Shown in pieces: positions 1 through 8,265 of a stretch of DNA of 64,000 nucleotides (positions are counted from its first letter, which is position 1; the number at the start of each line of letters is the position of its first letter). The DNA lies in contig NZ_NERX01000007.1 of NCBI RefSeq assembly GCF_003063335.1, forward strand, positions 62,001-126,000, in the 5' to 3' direction. The notes under the pieces are model-generated. The model had not been told where the DNA came from and made no database searches. It saw nothing but the letters and a program-made list of their open reading frames with translations. Position numbers and translations under genes: made by a program. This stretch comes from Limnohabitans sp. MMS-10A-192 (GTDB lineage: Bacteria > Pseudomonadota > Gammaproteobacteria > Burkholderiales > Burkholderiaceae_C).

Positions 1-580
1 CGGCTTTGGACACTTGCCTGCCGTGCGTGTAGTCCTGGTTGATCAGGTACACCTTCTTGATGTCCTTGCGGCTTTGCATGTAGGTGGACAAGGCCTCCAT
101 CTTCATCTCGCTAGAGGGGTAGAAACGGAAGTGCCAGAAGCTGCAGCGCTCGTTGGTCAGCATCGGGTCCATCGCGGAATAGTTGAGGTAGACCGTCGCG
201 CGGTCAGGCTCACGTTCGGCCAGTTTGTTGAGCGCGTCCACCAGCGCCAGAGCCACCCCCGAGCCACCCCCTTGCGTGATGAAGCGGATACCGCGGTCGT
301 TGGCCGCTTTCAAGGCGTTCAGGCTTTCTTGGGGCGAGCCTTTGTTATCGAAATCAACGATTTCGAACTGCGGGTCTTTGGGTCCGGCTTTGGCGTTGAG
401 CTGGATGACCACTTCGCGCAGTTGCTTGAGCGAGCTTTGGCCCGTCAGGGCAAAGGGGCCAGAGAGCAGATCGACAAAGCCGATCTTGACAGTCTCGGCC
501 GCTTGGCTGCCCATGCTGGCAGCCAGTGCGGTCGCGCAGAGCGACCACTTCAGCCAATTTTGAATCTGGGAATTTCGCAT
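1..580 (-). CDS. ABC transporter substrate-binding protein, LivK type (partial, C-terminus outside the window)
   Basis: The ATG is at 580 on the minus strand, preceded by an AGGAGA box (CACCAGGAGACACAACGTG upstream). The N-terminus has a signal peptide ending near GSQAAE, followed by VKIGFVDLLSGPFALTG, the opening strand typical of type I periplasmic binding proteins for branched-chain amino acids and aromatic acids. The readable frame runs about 193 residues to the window edge without a stop, through NYSAMDPMLTNERCSFWHFR and YLINQDYTHGRQ, both typical of the family. The ligand cannot be told from the sequence. It is divergent from the Bug receptor at 759 and shares a roughly 180-bp promoter region with it; permease and ATPase genes would lie outside the window. 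Confidence 0.85.
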   Translation of the reverse strand, partial: MRNSQIQNWLKWSLCATALAASMGSQAAETVKIGFVDLLSGPFALTGQSSLKQLREVVIQLNAKAGPKDPQFEIVDFDNKGSPQESLNALKAANDRGIRFITQGGGSGVALALVDALNKLAEREPDRATVYLNYSAMDPMLTNERCSFWHFRFYPSSEMKMEALSTYMQSRKDIKKVYLINQDYTHGRQVSKA

Positions 581-758
581 CACGTTGTGTCTCCTGGTGT
601 TGATCGGCTCAAAGTTCAATAGGGCCGGCGTTCTGCTGGCAATGCCCTTGGGCAACAGAGGCAAAGTGATGATCGCAAACCGTGGCCTGTGGCACTGTCT
701 CTTAGGTGCGGCACCGCCTGGCCGCTACTGGTACGGTTTGTTTTTTGGAGTGAAAGCC

Positions 759-1730
759 ATGCAAAAAAGACTGTTCAACTGGGCTGTGCCTGTACTGTTG
801 GCACTGGCCGCTTTGCCCGTAGCCGCCCAAACCGCATACCCCACCAAGCCCATCAAGATCGTTGTGCCGTTCCCGGCGGGTGGCACCTCTGACGTGCTGG
901 CCCGCATGCTGGGCCAGAAGATGACCGAGAGCTGGGGCCAGCCCGTGGTGGTTGAGAACAAGCCCGGCTCCAGCGGCAACCTGGGGGCCGACGCGGTGGC
1001 CAAGTCGGCTGCGGACGGCTACACCCTGGTGCTGATGGATGTGGGCAATCTTGTCATCAGCCCGGCCTTGTTCAAGTTGCCCTTCAACGTGGCCAACGAC
1101 TTTGCGCCGGTGGCCATGGTGGCCTATTCGCCGCACCTGCTGGCCGTGAGCACCAAGGTGCCCGCCAACACCCCGGCCGAGCTGGTGGCCTACGCCAAAG
1201 CGCAAAAGGGCAAGCTCAACTACGCGGTGGCCGCAGGCATGGGCAGCGCCTCGCACCTGGCAGGCGTCATGTACGCGCAGCGCAACGGCATTGAGTGGGG
1301 CTATGTGCCCTACAAAGGTGGCGCACAAGCCATCACCGATTTGATCGGCGGCCAGGTGGACGTGATGTTCAATGGCATGGTTGCCACCTACCCGCATGTG
1401 AAAGCGGGCAAGATCAAACTGATCGCCATCTCGAGTGCCAAGCGCAACGCGCAAACGCCAGAGACGCCCACCGTGGCCGAAAGCCTGCCGGGCTTTTTGA
1501 CGGGGAGCTTTCAGGGCCTGCTGGCCCCGGCGGGCACGCCGAAGGCCGTGATCGACAAACTGCACGCCGAAGTGCAACGCATCGCCGCCATGCCCGATGT
1601 GCGCGAGCGCCTGACCACCCTGGGCGCAGAGCCCTCGGGCATGAGCACGGCGGAGTTTGGCAACTGGCTCAAGGCCGAGATCCCGGCCATGGCCAAGATC
1701 GTGAAGGACGAGAGGATCACGGTGGAGTGA
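759..1730 (+). CDS. Bug-family tripartite tricarboxylate transporter (TTT) receptor
   Basis: 323-residue periplasmic receptor. I chose the ATG at 759 because GGAG lies 8 bp upstream and it opens a clean signal peptide (MQKRLFNWAVPVLLALAAL, cleavage after AAQ); the longer frame from 585 adds no homologous sequence. YPTKPIKIVVPFPAGGTSD and the later YKGGAQAITDLIGGQVD are Bug hallmarks. Such receptors capture carboxylates and deliver them to TctAB permeases. No tctA or tctB is in the window, so it is an orphan receptor, as is common in Burkholderiales. The ligand is unknown. Confidence 0.9.
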   Translation: MQKRLFNWAVPVLLALAALPVAAQTAYPTKPIKIVVPFPAGGTSDVLARMLGQKMTESWGQPVVVENKPGSSGNLGADAVAKSAADGYTLVLMDVGNLVISPALFKLPFNVANDFAPVAMVAYSPHLLAVSTKVPANTPAELVAYAKAQKGKLNYAVAAGMGSASHLAGVMYAQRNGIEWGYVPYKGGAQAITDLIGGQVDVMFNGMVATYPHVKAGKIKLIAISSAKRNAQTPETPTVAESLPGFLTGSFQGLLAPAGTPKAVIDKLHAEVQRIAAMPDVRERLTTLGAEPSGMSTAEFGNWLKAEIPAMAKIVKDERITVE

Positions 1731-1974
1731 AGGGGGAATGTGATGGTCAGATCAATGGCATCGGCCATCAGCTGATAACTGCTGTCCGAAACTGAACGTT
1801 CCTTTAAAGCTGCGAGCGGATTGCGCTATACGGAAACCACTGCCAGGATTTGACCCAATGTGGTCGGTCGTGTGTTTGTGGTATCGAGATCTGGGGCGGA
1901 CATTAAGACCGTTCAGATATTGAACACCTCGTTGAGCGCCTGCTTCCCCCAGCAGTTGTAAAAATCATGGATTG

Positions 1975-2197
1975 TTTTTTCTCTGCACGAGCGCCATGGC
2001 GCATGGCTGAGCTGAAGATTGCAAGAACTTGCACAGACCCCAGCGGCTGATTGAAAAACAGGGCGCTTGTGATCATCGTCACGATGGGCAGCATGAAAGT
2101 TGAGATGCCTGAAACCGCCGCAGGCAAATTCGTGCAAGTTGAAATCAGGCACTATTACCCAAGCACATTGGGAAAAAGTAATGTAGCCGATCACCAA
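1975..2197 (-). pseudogene. EamA/DMT-family permease C-terminal remnant, frameshifted
   Basis: Read on the minus strand, one frame gives VIGYITFSQCAW...NLHEF and the +1 frame continues LPAAVSGISTFMLPIVTMIT and then ALFFNQPLGSVQVLAI. Joined across one frameshift near 2115, this resembles the last two membrane helices of drug/metabolite transporters of the EamA family (pattern: helix, P-A-A, L-x-P-V, E/Q-P-L-G). No start and no upstream part are recognisable. The assignment rests on pattern similarity alone. Confidence 0.5.
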
Positions 2198-2445
2198 AAC
2201 GTTAGTTCATGACGGTACGCAGGGTTCTTTTGGGGCTTGAATGATCGCAATCCTGGTCACAGGGATTCAAGAGAACGCCCGAAAAGTCCAGATCGAAATT
2301 TCGCTAACGGCAAGTTGGAACAGGCCCCAATTCGTGCCTCACATGACAGTCAAAGCGGCAATGTATGGGAGTCCATTTTCCCGGGGTGAAGACGTTTGTT
2401 GCATCGCTGAGTGCCGTTGGTCGATTGCTGAAGAACCCCATTGAG

Positions 2446-2459
2446 ATTTACATGTGAAC
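2446..2459. promoter_or_regulatory. Candidate IclR-regulator operator, copy 3
   Basis: ATTTACATGTGAAC matches 11 of 14 positions of the palindrome ATTCACATATGAAT found twice in the divergent promoter at 6412-6538. It lies about 60 bp upstream of the IclR-type regulator, consistent with autoregulation. This is inferred from recurrence only. Confidence 0.4.
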
Positions 2460-2518
2460 GAGGTTATTCATAGGTATCATGTTCAACAGTTGGAAATAAA
2501 TTTTTAAGTGAGGTTGAT

Positions 2519-3337
2519 GTGACGTCGGAAATCGATGAGCTGCCAAGCAGCATGGGCGAAGGCGAGCGCCGCAGTTATTCGGCACCCGCATTGGAAAAAG
2601 GCTTGGATATATTGGAAATCCTTTGCCACAGCGAGCGACCCATGACGCAAAAAGAGATCGCTCAAGGTCTTGGTCGAACGGTTGGTGAAATCTATCGAAT
2701 GGTCGCGTGCCTTGTTGAGCGCAACTATGTCAGCCAAGTTGACGACAACACTTACATCATCACAACCAAGTTGTATGAGCTTGCGCACATCAACCCCCCT
2801 ACACATCGATTGATGTTTGAGGCCGTTCCGATCATGAAACGCCTCGCGATGGAACTGGATCAGTCTTGTCATTTGACCGTTTATTCGCAGGGAAAACAGG
2901 TCGTTCTGGCCAAGGTGGATACGCCCAGCGGCATGGGTTTCAGTGTCCGTACAGGATCAGAGCTGGATGTGTTGATTTCAGTGTCCGGGCGGGTTTTGTT
3001 GGCCTTCCAAAATGAAGAAACAACCAAACTTTGGCTCGAGGAATCAGTTCAACGAAAACCTGAGCAATCGGATCCGCAGATCCAAGCCATTCTTGAATCC
3101 ATTCGAAAGATCGGCTTCGAGTCGGTCCCCAGTGTGCAGGTGCGTGGGCTGTACGCAGTCAGCTTTCCCATCCTGGATACCCAAGGCCATGCCATGGCGG
3201 CACTGACGGTTCCGTACTCTGAGCGCATTGATCAAAATAAACGCAAGTCGATTCCAGAAGTTACAGCAGCTTTGGGCGCTGCTGCTCGAAACATTTCTGA
3301 GCGGCTAGGCGGCGGCAAAGGTTCAACGCTTGGCTGA
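2519..3337 (+). CDS. IclR-family transcriptional regulator
   Basis: 272 residues. The start is a GTG at 2519 with GAGG 5 bp upstream; the overlapping ATG at 2517 is followed at once by a stop in its own frame. Residues about 20-85 form the IclR winged helix-turn-helix (ALEKGLDILEILCHSERPMT, then EIYRMVACLVERNYV). Residues about 100-265 are the effector-binding domain, with the typical SGRVLLAF and GLYAVSFPILD stretches. It precedes, convergently, the Bug/CoA-transferase/hydratase genes and is the natural candidate to control them and the TRAP genes beyond; the palindrome recurring at 2446, 6412 and 6525 could be its operator. The effector is unknown. Confidence 0.92.
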   Translation: MTSEIDELPSSMGEGERRSYSAPALEKGLDILEILCHSERPMTQKEIAQGLGRTVGEIYRMVACLVERNYVSQVDDNTYIITTKLYELAHINPPTHRLMFEAVPIMKRLAMELDQSCHLTVYSQGKQVVLAKVDTPSGMGFSVRTGSELDVLISVSGRVLLAFQNEETTKLWLEESVQRKPEQSDPQIQAILESIRKIGFESVPSVQVRGLYAVSFPILDTQGHAMAALTVPYSERIDQNKRKSIPEVTAALGAAARNISERLGGGKGSTLG

Positions 3338-3363
3338 ACGCTTACCGCCGGGTGGTCATTCCA

Positions 3364-4335
3364 TCAGTCGACCCTTGCGCCGGACTGTTTCACAACCCGA
3401 GCCCATTTATTCAGCTCAGACTTGGTGAAAGCCGCAAATTCTTCGGCTGTATTACCAACAGGTTCAGCACCCAGTGCCAAGAATCTGTCGCGTACTTCCG
3501 GCAAGCGTGTGATCTGAGCAATTTCGTTCGACAGTTTCTGAACGATGGCTTGTGGCATGGCCTTAGGTGCCCACATGCCGTACCACGTACTGAAATTAAA
3601 GCCGGGGATGCCACTTTCAGCGATGGTCGGCACATTGGGCAATGCCGAAGATCGTTTTTGTGTGGTGACTGCGATGGCCTTCAATGCGCCCGATTTGATG
3701 AAAGGTTGGCTCGATGGCAAGGAGTCAAACATCATCTGGACTTGTCCGCTGAGCAAGTCCGTGAGTGCAGGGGCGCTCCCTTTGTAAGGGACGTGCTGCA
3801 TGTTTTCAATGCCTGTTGCCACCTTGAATGCTTCACCTGCCAAGTGCGGCGCAGTGGCGTTCCCTGACGAAGCAAAATTGACAGGCGTTTTGGATGACTT
3901 CACCCAAGCGATCAGTTCTTTGACAGTTTGTGCAGGCGTTTGAGCGTTGACAACCAGGACAAGCGGAACGTCCGCAAGGTTGCTCAGCGGTGTGAAGTCT
4001 GCAATCGCGTCGTATCGGGTTTTATCGTACAAGCTTGGGTTGATCACATGCAATGAAGCATTGACCAGCAAGGTATATCCATCTGCTTGTGATTTGGCGA
4101 CCATGTCAGCGCCGATCATGCCGCTCGCGCCCGGTTTGTTGTCAACGACAAAGCTTTGGCCCAAGCGCTCAGAAAGTTTTTGCGCCACGATGCGCCCCAG
4201 TACATCTGTTGGACCACCCGGTGGAAATGGAATGATCACTTTGACAGTGCGACTGGGGAACTCTTGTGCCCAGACAGGCAGGGACCCAAAGGTAAGGCAG
4301 CTGCCCAGCGTTTGTAAAACATGACGACGATTCAT
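3364..4335 (-). CDS. Bug-family TTT receptor
   Basis: About 323 residues from the ATG at 4335 (a TTG at 4353, overlapping the stop of the CoA-transferase gene, would add six residues). The N-terminus MNRRHVLQTLGSCLTFGSLP is an export signal with a twin-arginine flavour, cut near VWAQ. EFPSRTVKVIIPFPPGGPTD and VPYKGSAPALTDLLSGQVQ are Bug motifs. It is the last gene of a minus-strand unit with a CoA-transferase and an acyl-CoA hydratase-like enzyme, so it probably binds the organic acid activated by those enzymes. No membrane subunits of a TTT system are nearby. Confidence 0.9.
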   Translation of the reverse strand: MNRRHVLQTLGSCLTFGSLPVWAQEFPSRTVKVIIPFPPGGPTDVLGRIVAQKLSERLGQSFVVDNKPGASGMIGADMVAKSQADGYTLLVNASLHVINPSLYDKTRYDAIADFTPLSNLADVPLVLVVNAQTPAQTVKELIAWVKSSKTPVNFASSGNATAPHLAGEAFKVATGIENMQHVPYKGSAPALTDLLSGQVQMMFDSLPSSQPFIKSGALKAIAVTTQKRSSALPNVPTIAESGIPGFNFSTWYGMWAPKAMPQAIVQKLSNEIAQITRLPEVRDRFLALGAEPVGNTAEEFAAFTKSELNKWARVVKQSGARVD

Positions 4336-4349
4336 GGTTTTCTGGATTT

Positions 4350-5561
4350 TCAAGTTTTGGAAGAAGATGCCACGACTGCGCCTGAATTCAGCATCGCTTC
4401 GATTTGTTCTTGTTCGAAGCCCATTTCAGCAAGCAGTGGCTTTGAGTCCCACCCTTTGGGTTGGGCCGTAGACCGCACATCCAAGTAGCCATCGTCAACT
4501 CTGATGGAAGCGCGAATGGCTGCAACAGTGCCCTCTGTCGGGTGTGATTCTTGAGAGATCAAACCGACAGCCTTCAGATGCTTGTCGTGTTGTAGCGTTT
4601 CCAGGGTGTGACAGGGCTGAACGGCAATGTCTGCTTTTTGAAATAGCTCAAGCCATTCGTCCGTGGTCATGTGGGTCAGCGGCGCGCCCCTGATTTCAAA
4701 CCATTCTTTAACGTTCTTTGCCCGTGCGGATATTGAATTGAACCGCGCATCGTTGAGCAAGTCGCTGCGGCCAGTCGCATTCAGGAAGGCACGAACCTGA
4801 GAATCCGTGTTCACCGTGAAGGAAATCCATCCGTCAGATGTTTGAACAGGTTTGTTTTGCGGACTGAGCAGTCTGAGGTCACCTGCGGGTCCGACGGGAG
4901 GGTCAAAGCTTTGTTGCGCCAGATGCTCTTGCAGGACAAATCCAGCCATGGTTTCAAACATGGGGACCTCAATCGTGCAGCCCTTGCCAGTAGATTGGTA
5001 TTCCACAACGGCGGCCAGAATGGAGCCAGCTGCGATTTCTCCTGCCACGTGATCGCAGATCAACATGGGGACATAGTTTGGCGCGCCATCGCGTTTCAAA
5101 AACAATCCGGCCATGCCTGTGACACCTTGGACGACGCTGTCATAGGTTGGAAGGCCTGCATAGGGGCCATCGGTGCCATAGCCCGTGATGAGGCAATAAA
5201 TTTTTTCAGGAAAGCGACTGCGTATCGAGTCCGCATCAATGCCCAGTTTTTGCAGGGCTTGAGGGCGCATGTTGGCCACAATGACATCAACAGACTCAAT
5301 CAAGCGATCCATGACTTCTTTGGCTCCCGGCTTCTTGAGGTCAAGGCAGATATTTCTTTTGCCACGGTTCAAGTGCAAGTAAGCACCCGAATGTTGACCT
5401 GTAGGCGAGAGGCCGCCAAGCCCGCGCATGAGGTCACCTTCCGGATTTTCAACTTTGATGATCTCCGCCCCGTACTGACCGAGCCGCCATGTACAAACTG
5501 GGCCGACAACGACACTGGTCAAATCCAGCACACGGATATTTTTCAGTGGCTTAAAGCTCAT
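4350..5561 (-). CDS. Class III (CaiB/BaiF) CoA-transferase
   Basis: 403 residues, within the usual 390-430 range. The N-terminus PLKNIRVLDLTSVVVGPVC and the YLHLNRGKRNICLDLK segment are family signatures. D170 in VPMLICDHVAGE aligns with the catalytic aspartate of formyl-CoA:oxalate CoA-transferase, so the enzyme should be active, moving CoA from a thioester donor to a carboxylic acid in the cytoplasm. Its start overlaps the end of the upstream hydratase gene by 11 bp and the Bug receptor follows immediately, so the three are one operon. The substrate is not deducible; a C4-C6 (di)carboxylate is plausible given the hydratase partner. Confidence 0.9.
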   Translation of the reverse strand: MSFKPLKNIRVLDLTSVVVGPVCTWRLGQYGAEIIKVENPEGDLMRGLGGLSPTGQHSGAYLHLNRGKRNICLDLKKPGAKEVMDRLIESVDVIVANMRPQALQKLGIDADSIRSRFPEKIYCLITGYGTDGPYAGLPTYDSVVQGVTGMAGLFLKRDGAPNYVPMLICDHVAGEIAAGSILAAVVEYQSTGKGCTIEVPMFETMAGFVLQEHLAQQSFDPPVGPAGDLRLLSPQNKPVQTSDGWISFTVNTDSQVRAFLNATGRSDLLNDARFNSISARAKNVKEWFEIRGAPLTHMTTDEWLELFQKADIAVQPCHTLETLQHDKHLKAVGLISQESHPTEGTVAAIRASIRVDDGYLDVRSTAQPKGWDSKPLLAEMGFEQEQIEAMLNSGAVVASSSKT

Positions 5562-6417
5562 GGGTAATTACCTCCATATCAATGGCCAAGATGAAGCGGT
5601 GGTCATAGGCTTGGATTTGCCACTTCCCCTCCAATTGTTTGGCCACCATGGTGATGGGGCTTCCACAGAAAAGAGGCGCAATGTGGCGAACCTTGATGCC
5701 AGCAGGGTGAACATTGACGTCGTTACGCAAAAACTCTGTCATCAGCAGTGTGGCAAGACCACCGTTGACAACCAGGTCAGGGAATCCTTCTACATTGCGG
5801 GCGTGTGAGCGGTCAATGTGGATCTTGTGCGAATTAAAGCCAAGCGCTGAATATTGAAAAATCAGCGTTTCATCGGGCACAACTGTTTTCACAAACTGGC
5901 CTGTCAGCTCATCAGGGTGCTTAGACACACCAACGGCTGAACCACCTTTGCTGGCAGGCAGCAGCAGGTAGGTTTGCGTTTCAACCAGAGCCAATGTTTG
6001 GCATTCGGTCAGTGTGAGTTCATGTTCAATGGTCGCAATGGCCAATGGACCTGACTGATTGGTTTTCTGAGTGATGTTGCGGATGCAACTTCGACGAGTG
6101 ACAGCGGTGCCGATGGGAATGTCCGATTTGTACGCAACCGTTCGGCCTCCCAGCATCAATCGTGGAAGGCCCATATCGGGCATAGGAACACCAAGGCCGG
6201 GAAACCCATCTGCTCTGAGCTGCGAGCGCTTGGTGTCAGCGGCCATCAACAGGAACTGCCAACCTCTGGGCAAAGCAGCCCCAAGCTCAAAAGCATCGGG
6301 TTCTAAATCCAGCATGGCTGCGACTCTGCGCACAGAGGAGACGCTGCATATTTCTGTGCGCACGACTTCTTCCTGACTGGCAATCAAACGTGTTGGATTT
6401 GGCAATATTGAATTCAT
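5551..6417 (-). CDS. MaoC/HTD2-type acyl-CoA hydratase, mesaconyl-CoA C4-hydratase-like
   Basis: 288 residues with a double-hotdog layout: an N-terminal FAS1-dehydratase-like half (VRRVAAMLDLEP...LPRGWQFLL...GLPRLMLGGR) and a C-terminal half with FQYSALGFNSHKIHIDRSHA. The latter holds the asparagine/serine-histidine region used by mesaconyl-CoA/3-methylfumaryl-CoA hydratases of this family. The ATG at 6417 has AGGA 7 bp upstream. It heads the operon hydratase-CoA-transferase-Bug. The likely chemistry is hydration of an unsaturated acyl-CoA made by the transferase. No citramalyl-CoA lyase is present, so a full itaconate or mesaconate route is not shown. The start codon lies inside the repeated palindrome at 6412-6425. 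Confidence 0.75.
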   Translation of the reverse strand: MNSILPNPTRLIASQEEVVRTEICSVSSVRRVAAMLDLEPDAFELGAALPRGWQFLLMAADTKRSQLRADGFPGLGVPMPDMGLPRLMLGGRTVAYKSDIPIGTAVTRRSCIRNITQKTNQSGPLAIATIEHELTLTECQTLALVETQTYLLLPASKGGSAVGVSKHPDELTGQFVKTVVPDETLIFQYSALGFNSHKIHIDRSHARNVEGFPDLVVNGGLATLLMTEFLRNDVNVHPAGIKVRHIAPLFCGSPITMVAKQLEGKWQIQAYDHRFILAIDMEVITHEL

Positions 6418-6425
6418 ATGTGAAT
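6412..6425. promoter_or_regulatory. Candidate operator, copy 1 (overlaps the hydratase start)
   Basis: ATTCATATGTGAAT is the exact reverse complement of the 14-mer at 6525-6538. It has 5-bp palindromic arms (ATTCA/TGAAT) and covers the ribosome-binding region and start codon of the minus-strand hydratase gene. It probably binds the IclR regulator encoded at 2519, by inference from position and recurrence. Confidence 0.5.
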
Positions 6426-6524
6426 CCTATCATTCATTGGTAATTCTGAAAAGCGTCCAAATTGCAGTTTCAGGCGGAAAAATATAGGGATAACCCTTAG
6501 AAAGATTCACTTGTGCATCATTGA

Positions 6525-6538
6525 ATTCACATATGAAT
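6525..6538. promoter_or_regulatory. Candidate operator, copy 2 (upstream of the VOC-TRAP operon)
   Basis: ATTCACATATGAAT is identical, in inverted orientation, to the site at 6412. The two copies sit about 113 bp apart at the two ends of the divergent promoter, as expected for one regulator controlling both transcripts. Confidence 0.5.
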
Positions 6539-6650
6539 TGCTATATCGTTCATACCCAGAGTTGAGGAAGAGAACTTGGCTCGCAGAAAAAGTGACCTCG
6601 TGAACAAGAGTCAAGGGGTTCCATCTCAAACCGAACGAAAGGAAATGGCG

Positions 6651-7076
6651 ATGAATTTCAAGTTCCATCACATGAACATCTGTACCGACAACTTGTCGCG
6701 ACTGAGCAAGTTTTACAAAACGCTTTTTGATCTGGGCACGATTGCAGACAAAGAGCACACCGTGGTGAGCGGCATACGCGAAGATCGCGCTTACACAGGC
6801 AAAGTGGACTTCCTGACGGATGGCGACATTGAATTCCATTGGTCAGAGCGTGACCTGGAAACGGGATTCAAAATGAAGAAGTTTGTCAACCCTATGGGGC
6901 ATGGACATTTCTGCTTCCGTACAGACGACATCAAGGGGTTCATGCGTCGCTGCGATGAACTCGGCATCAAGTACGCGGACTATGGATGCTGGGCCATTCC
7001 TGGCTGGTATCAGGTGTTTTTGTATGACCCAGATGGCCACTGCATTGAAGTGCACCAGCCGAATGTTTTTAATTGA
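6651..7076 (+). CDS. VOC-superfamily (glyoxalase/extradiol dioxygenase fold) protein
   Basis: 141 residues from the ATG at 6651, which has AAAGGA 7 bp upstream. A TTG at 6576 with its own GAGG box would add 25 residues with no family counterpart, so the start is not fully settled. A two-module betaalphabetabetabeta fold is evident: KFHHMNICTDNLSRLSKFYK at the start and GHGHFCFRTDD and FLYDPDGHCIEVHQP later. These provide the usual His, His and Glu metal-ligand positions. It is the first gene of the plus-strand operon with TRAP transporter and dehydrogenases. It could be an isomerase, lyase or epimerase of a CoA- or carboxy-substrate; the reaction is unknown. Confidence 0.8.
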   Translation: MNFKFHHMNICTDNLSRLSKFYKTLFDLGTIADKEHTVVSGIREDRAYTGKVDFLTDGDIEFHWSERDLETGFKMKKFVNPMGHGHFCFRTDDIKGFMRRCDELGIKYADYGCWAIPGWYQVFLYDPDGHCIEVHQPNVFN

Positions 7077-7098
7077 ATCAATAACCAAAGGAGACAAA

Positions 7099-8148
7099 AT
7101 GTCATTCGCTTCGAAAATCAATCAGGCTTCTGTAGGTACAAATCGTCGAGACCTTCTGAAGGTTATCGCAGGCGTATCTGCAACCACCATGGTACCTGGA
7201 ATTGTTCTGGCTCAGACGGCCAACAAGGTCAGTATGAAAATCGCCATCACACTGCCCGATACCCACCCGACACCCGTTGCTTTGAAGGCGGCTTGCGCTG
7301 AGATCTTGAAAGAATCAAACGGCCGACTGAGCATTGATGTCTACTCCAGCGGCCAGTTGGGCAGCGACACTGACACACTCTCTCAAGTTCGCTCCGGTGC
7401 CATCGATTTTGTGTGCACTGCAGGTTCGATCTATGGCAATCTGATTCCCGTTGCGGCCATCAACTCCATCGCGTTTGCGTTCCCTGATTACGCCACGGTC
7501 TGGAAAGCCATGGACGGCGATCTGGGGGCACACATGAAAGCTGCTTTTGACAAGGCCAACCTGGTGCAGGTGGGTAAAGCTTTTGACCATGGCTTCCGTC
7601 AGATCACACATTCGACAAAACCGATCACATCACCCAAAGACATGGTGGGTATGAAGATTCGGGTTCCTGCTACGCCCTTGTGGACATCCATGTTCAAAGC
7701 GTTGGACGCAGCGCCCGCATCGGTGCCCATCGGCGAGTTGTACACCGCGCTGCAAACCAAAGTCGTTGATGGCCAGGAAAACGCACTGCCCACCATCGAT
7801 GCGGTCAAGTTGTATGAAGTTCAAAAGTACTGCTCATACACCTCGCACATGTGGGAATACTTCTCCTTGGTGGGTAACAAGCGAAACTGGAACGCCTTGC
7901 CTGAAGACCTGCGCGCCTTGGCTACGCGTATTTTTGAAGCGCACGCTGTGAAGCAACGAGCCGCTCATGATGCGCTGAACGCAACACTCGAGACCAAACT
8001 CAAAGGTCAGGGTATGCAGTTCAATAAAGTGGATACCAAGCCATTCCGCGACATTTTGCAAAAGTCCACCTACTACGTTGATTGGCAGAAGAAGTTTGGT
8101 ACTGAAGCTTGGGCTTTGCTCGAGAAATACAGCGGCAAGCTCGCTTAA
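7099..8148 (+). CDS. TRAP transporter solute-binding protein, DctP type
   Basis: 349 residues. The ATG at 7099 has GGAGA 6 bp upstream. The N-terminus carries a twin-arginine motif (NRRDLLK, residues 15-21) and a cleavage site near VLAQ. The body shows DctP features: VYSSGQLGSDTDTLSQVRSG, GMKIRVPATPLW with the carboxylate-binding arginine, and LQTKVVDGQENALPTI. It should capture a carboxylate in the periplasm for the fused DctQM permease just downstream. A stem-loop separates the two genes. The ligand is unknown but is presumably the acid metabolised by the neighbouring enzymes. Confidence 0.92.
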   Translation: MSFASKINQASVGTNRRDLLKVIAGVSATTMVPGIVLAQTANKVSMKIAITLPDTHPTPVALKAACAEILKESNGRLSIDVYSSGQLGSDTDTLSQVRSGAIDFVCTAGSIYGNLIPVAAINSIAFAFPDYATVWKAMDGDLGAHMKAAFDKANLVQVGKAFDHGFRQITHSTKPITSPKDMVGMKIRVPATPLWTSMFKALDAAPASVPIGELYTALQTKVVDGQENALPTIDAVKLYEVQKYCSYTSHMWEYFSLVGNKRNWNALPEDLRALATRIFEAHAVKQRAAHDALNATLETKLKGQGMQFNKVDTKPFRDILQKSTYYVDWQKKFGTEAWALLEKYSGKLA

Positions 8149-8186
8149 AAAAGACGTCATTTTCGCGTCTGGCATCTAGCACCTGA

Positions 8187-8216
8187 CAGGCATATCGGAT
8201 TTTTCCGGTATGCCTG
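8187..8216 (+). promoter_or_regulatory. Intercistronic stem-loop between dctP and dctQM
   Basis: CAGGCATA and TATGCCTG form a long hairpin (with inner CGG/CCG pairing) around an ATTTTT loop, 40 bp after the dctP stop. There is no U-run after the stem. This suggests mRNA stabilisation or partial attenuation that would give more binding protein than permease. Confidence 0.6.
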
Positions 8217-8265
8217 CTTCACTGCTGCTGTTGAGATTTACACATACACATTGCCACTGAAACAT

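Larger units (their letters stand above)
1731..2518. other. Gene-poor spacer of about 790 bp
   Basis: No convincing intact gene is visible. The minus strand between about 1975 and 2197 holds a decayed EamA permease fragment (listed separately). The short open frame at 2241-2444 (+) has no recognisable motif. The last 70 bp carry the IclR gene's promoter and a copy of the palindrome also found at 6412 and 6525. Confidence 0.6.

Noticed and set aside
14-622. Plus-strand open frame opposite the ABC binding protein
   Set aside because: It is the shadow of the minus-strand gene, whose signal peptide and periplasmic-binding motifs are clear.
702-1577. Long minus-strand open frame of about 290 codons
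   Set aside because: It lies fully opposite the Bug receptor, is His/Gly-rich as expected of a complementary high-GC frame, and has no motif.
2241-2444. 67-codon plus-strand open frame
   Set aside because: No ribosome-binding site, no motif and no counterpart to neighbouring genes; it overlaps the promoter region of the IclR gene.
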